Assembly (NCBI GenBank): GCA_903930195.1
Contig: CAIYXH010000102.1
Location: 1-6,985 of the forward strand
DNA: 6,985 nt
Reading direction: 5' to 3'
DNA from: an uncultured Actinomycetes bacterium
GTDB taxonomy: Bacteria > Actinomycetota > Thermoleophilia > Gaiellales > Gaiellaceae
The position numbers and the translations under genes are program-made. The notes beneath the pieces are model-generated. The model had not been told where the DNA came from. It saw only the letters and a list, made by a program, of their open reading frames with translations, and did no database searches. Shown here piece by piece: positions 4,993 to 6,985 of the stretch (positions within the stretch are counted from its first letter, which is position 1; every line of letters starts with the position of its first letter).

Positions 4993-6713
4993 TCGTCCAA
5001 CGCTGGTGTCGCGTCGGGCAGCGCGTCGGTGTTGACGTAGCGCCCGCCCCGTGACCACGACGCCGCTGCCGCGATCAGGCAGGCGATGATCGCGAACGCG
5101 AACGCCTCGTGGAGGCCCGACTGGAACGGCTCGGCGATCAGCTTCGGGAAGAAGCTGCGCCCGCTGATCGTGGCGACGGTCGCCTGCGGCAGCGTGTGGA
5201 GCACGTGCGGCCCGATCAGCTCCTGCGCCGGGTTGTAGCCGAGGAACGCGGAGAAGAGCACCGAGACGGGCGGCAGCTGACCGACACTGGCGGCGGTCGC
5301 GTGCGGGACGCCGTGCGCCTCGAGCCCCGTCGTGAGCGAGTGCGGCAGCGTGCCGGAGAGCCCGACGATCATCAGCGTGAAGAAGATCCCGATCGAGAGC
5401 ACCTGTGCCGAGTTCTGGAAGGTCTGGTTCATCCCGGCGCCGGCGCCGCGATCGCCCGGCGGAAGGCTGTTCATCACCCCGGCGCGGTTCGGTGAGGCGA
5501 ACGCGCCCATCGAGAGCCCGAGCAGGAAGAGGATCGCCGCGAAGGCGGGGTAGGCGAAGTCGATCGGAAGCATCAGGAGCAGCACGAACCCGAGCGCGGA
5601 GCCGAGCATCCCGCCCGTCGCGAACGGCCGCGAGCCGAAGCGGTCGGAGAGGAACCCGGACGCCGGCCCGGCGAGCAGGATCCCGGCGGTCAGCGGCAGC
5701 ATGTGGATCCCGGCCCAGAGCGGCGTCGAGGTGAAGCTGTAGCCGTGCTCCGGCAGCCAGATGCCCTGGAGCCAGATGATCAGCATGAACATCAGCCCGC
5801 CGCGCGCGACGGCCGAGAGGAAGCTCGAGAGGACACCGAAGGTGAAGGCCCGGATCCGGAAGAGCGGCAGCCGGAACATCGGGTACTCGACGTGCTGCTC
5901 GACGACCACGAAGGTCACGAGCAGGGAGACCCCGAGGGAGAGCACCGTGATCACGAACGGCGACGTCCACGACATCGTGTGGCCCTGGTACGGCCGGATG
6001 CCGTAGGTGATCCCGATCATCACGAGCACGAGCCCGGACGCGAACGTGAGGTTGCCGATCCAGTCGATCGGCTGCCGCGTGCGCACCCCGACCTCGCGCA
6101 GGCGCCGGTACGACCAGACCGTCCCGAGCAGGCCGAACGGGACGGAGACCAGGAAGATCAGCCGCCACTCGATCGGCGCGAGGATCCCGCCGAGGACGAG
6201 GCCGAGGAACTGGCCGCTGATCCCAACGACGTTGTTGATCCCGAGCGCGAGGCCGCGCTGGTGCGCCGGGAAGGCGTCGGTGAGGATCGCGGCCGAGTTG
6301 CCGATCAGGAAGGCCGCGCCGATGCCCTGCACGATCCGGAAGCCGATCAGCCAGTCCGCCCCGGCGGCGCCATGCATCCAGTCGATCGTCAGGAAGAGCG
6401 ACGCGACGGTGTAGACGACGAAGCCGATGTTGTACATCCGTACCCGTCCGAAGAGGTCGCCGAGCCTGCCGAGGCTGACGACGAGCACGCTCGTCACCAC
6501 CAGGAAGCCGAGGATCATCCAGAGGAGGTAGAAGCTGTTCCCCGGCTTGAGCGGGTCGAGCCCGATGCCGCGGAAGATGTCCGGCATCGCGATCAGGACG
6601 ATCGAGGCGTCGATCGTCGCGAGCAGGACGGCGAGCGTCGTGTTCGAGAGCGCGACCCACTTGTAGCCGTCGTCGATCGGCGCGTCGTCTGAGAGTGTCG
6701 CGGTCGATTGCAC
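4989..6713 (-). CDS. MFS multidrug exporter, DHA2 (EmrB/QacA-like) family, 14 TM
   Basis: A 574-residue integral membrane transporter that probably expels drugs or other toxic small molecules using the proton gradient. After a short acidic N-terminus, TM1 contains ATIDASIVLIAMPDI (32-46), the DHA2 'LDxTIVNVALP'-type motif with D35. Motif A GRLGDLFGRVR is at 82-92, motif B RIVQGIGAA at 126-134, and a motif C-like glycine pattern GISGQFLGLVLGG at 164-176. A second-half copy of the motif A type is visible as GFLSDRFGSRP. Length and number of hydrophobic stretches fit 14 helices. The GTG at 6713 is chosen because the open frame further upstream runs into the divergent marR gene and is not transporter-like. 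No Shine-Dalgarno is visible, and a candidate -10 (TAAACT, 6727-6732) would give a leader of only a few bases. The stop overlaps the DsbA-like stop by 4 bp. Divergent marR and a palindrome between them imply MarR control. The substrate is not predictable. Confidence 0.92.
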   Translation of the reverse strand: MQSTATLSDDAPIDDGYKWVALSNTTLAVLLATIDASIVLIAMPDIFRGIGLDPLKPGNSFYLLWMILGFLVVTSVLVVSLGRLGDLFGRVRMYNIGFVVYTVASLFLTIDWMHGAAGADWLIGFRIVQGIGAAFLIGNSAAILTDAFPAHQRGLALGINNVVGISGQFLGLVLGGILAPIEWRLIFLVSVPFGLLGTVWSYRRLREVGVRTRQPIDWIGNLTFASGLVLVMIGITYGIRPYQGHTMSWTSPFVITVLSLGVSLLVTFVVVEQHVEYPMFRLPLFRIRAFTFGVLSSFLSAVARGGLMFMLIIWLQGIWLPEHGYSFTSTPLWAGIHMLPLTAGILLAGPASGFLSDRFGSRPFATGGMLGSALGFVLLLMLPIDFAYPAFAAILFLLGLSMGAFASPNRAGVMNSLPPGDRGAGAGMNQTFQNSAQVLSIGIFFTLMIVGLSGTLPHSLTTGLEAHGVPHATAASVGQLPPVSVLFSAFLGYNPAQELIGPHVLHTLPQATVATISGRSFFPKLIAEPFQSGLHEAFAFAIIACLIAAAASWSRGGRYVNTDALPDATPALDD

Positions 6714-6737
6714 AGGAAGACTGCGCAGTTTACCTGT
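6712..6737. promoter_or_regulatory. 26-bp near-perfect palindrome, probable MarR operator
   Basis: The half-site ACAGGnAnACTGC is mirrored exactly by GCAGTnTnCCTGT: 22 of 26 positions are symmetric and the central ACTGCGCAGT is perfect. It fills most of the 37-bp gap between the MFS and marR starts. It covers the candidate -10 for the MFS gene (TAAACT on the minus strand, 6727-6732), reaches the MFS GTG, and touches the candidate marR -10 (TATAGT, 6737-6742). MarR dimers bind palindromes of about this size in such divergent regions, so autorepression and exporter repression are likely. Binding is inferred. Confidence 0.75.
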
Positions 6738-6755
6738 ATAGTCGTCCTCGATGAA
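6727..6755 (-). promoter_or_regulatory. Candidate promoter of the MFS exporter gene
   Basis: On the minus strand TTCATC (6750-6755) and TAAACT (6727-6732) are 17 nt apart, a fair sigma-70-type match. Transcription would start near 6720, a few bases before the GTG at 6713. The -10 lies inside the palindrome, so a bound regulator would block it. TATACA (6735-6740, minus strand) is an alternative -10. Confidence 0.4.
6737..6742 (+). promoter_or_regulatory. Candidate -10 element for a leaderless marR transcript
   Basis: TATAGT is a near-consensus -10, 8 nt before the marR ATG, with no Shine-Dalgarno between them, which fits leaderless transcription. It touches the right end of the palindrome. 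No clear -35 is visible at 17 nt; TTGCAC at 6708-6713 is too far (23 nt). Confidence 0.5.
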
Positions 6756-6985
6756 GACACGTGAGCTCACCACCACGGCCAGCGAGCTCCGGCTCGTGAT
6801 CGGCCAGCTCGTCCGGCGCCTCCGCGTCGAGAACCGCTTCCCGATCTCCCAGGTCACCGTCCTCGCCCGCCTCGACCGCGAAGGCCCGCAGACGACCAGC
6901 GTCCTCGCCGCCGCCGAGCGTGTCCGCCCGCAGTCGATGGCGCAGACGCTCGCCGAGCTGCACGACGCCGGCCTCGTCGCCCGCC
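6751..6985 (+). CDS. MarR-family transcriptional regulator, N-terminal part (3' end outside window)
   Basis: An open frame from the ATG at 6751 to the right edge gives the first 78 residues of a small winged-helix regulator. It begins MKTRELTTTASELRLVIGQL, a dimerisation helix, followed by FPISQVTVLARLDREGPQTT. The recognition segment LAAAERVRPQSMAQTLAELHDAGLVAR matches the MarR pattern in which 'rv.pqsm...l..L...GLv.R' is the DNA-contacting helix leading into the wing. The wing and C-terminal dimer helix are outside the window. It is divergent from a drug exporter with a shared palindromic site, the standard layout of a ligand-responsive repressor that controls itself and an efflux pump. The ligand is unknown. 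Confidence 0.88.
   Translation, partial: MKTRELTTTASELRLVIGQLVRRLRVENRFPISQVTVLARLDREGPQTTSVLAAAERVRPQSMAQTLAELHDAGLVAR

Noticed and set aside
4069..6660. An 863-codon open frame on the minus strand, and other long frames with Arg/Asp-rich translations (for example 713-2098 and 5703-6692 on plus, 2093-3445 on minus).
   Set aside because: They overlap clearly recognisable genes in another frame, have low-complexity Arg/Ala/Asp/Pro translations, and arise because stop codons are rare in GC-rich DNA.
6714..6857. An upstream start for the MFS gene, up to 6857.
   Set aside because: The extra sequence is Arg/Ser-rich, crosses the palindrome and the start of the divergent marR gene, and does not resemble a transporter N-terminus.

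Overview
The window is GC-rich chromosomal DNA, tightly packed with genes, with strong G/C preference at third codon positions and several GTG starts. The content (an RlmN tail, an ECF sigma factor with a zinc-less RskA-like anti-sigma factor, a Kup potassium transporter and a DHA2-type exporter facing a MarR gene) fits a high-GC actinobacterium. A Thermoleophilia-like lineage (Gaiellales/Solirubrobacterales) is my best guess, but that is inference from style and gene mix, not a database match.

Layout from left to right: (1) 2-382 (+), the C-terminal third of the 23S rRNA/tRNA methyltransferase RlmN, cut by the window edge. (2) 387-2092 (-), a three-gene operon read right to left: a small secreted protein (2092-1598), an ECF sigma factor (1561-953) and its membrane-bound anti-sigma factor (956-387), the last two joined by an ATGA overlap. 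A plausible ECF-type promoter lies just upstream of the secreted protein gene, which suggests an autoregulated surface-stress circuit with the exported protein as first output. (3) 2171-4072 (+), a full-length Kup K+ uptake protein, divergent from the sigma operon across 78 bp. (4) 4111-4992 (+), a DsbA/FrnE-like thioredoxin-fold protein whose CXXC is reduced to CPWG and which carries a winged-helix-like tail. (5) 4989-6713 (-), a 14-TM DHA2-family MFS exporter, convergent with and overlapping the previous gene by 4 bp. (6) 6751-6985 (+), the start of a MarR-family regulator, cut by the right edge.

Two regulatory circuits stand out. The first is sigma, anti-sigma and secreted protein in one transcript. 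The second is MarR and MFS exporter in divergent orientation around a 26-bp near-perfect palindrome that overlaps the candidate promoters of both genes, a classic arrangement for a drug-responsive efflux switch. There is also a perfect 30-bp palindrome inside the anti-sigma coding sequence. Every gene belongs to a recognisable family except the small secreted protein. I found no mobile element, CRISPR array, tRNA or rRNA, and no gene-free stretch above 80 bp.
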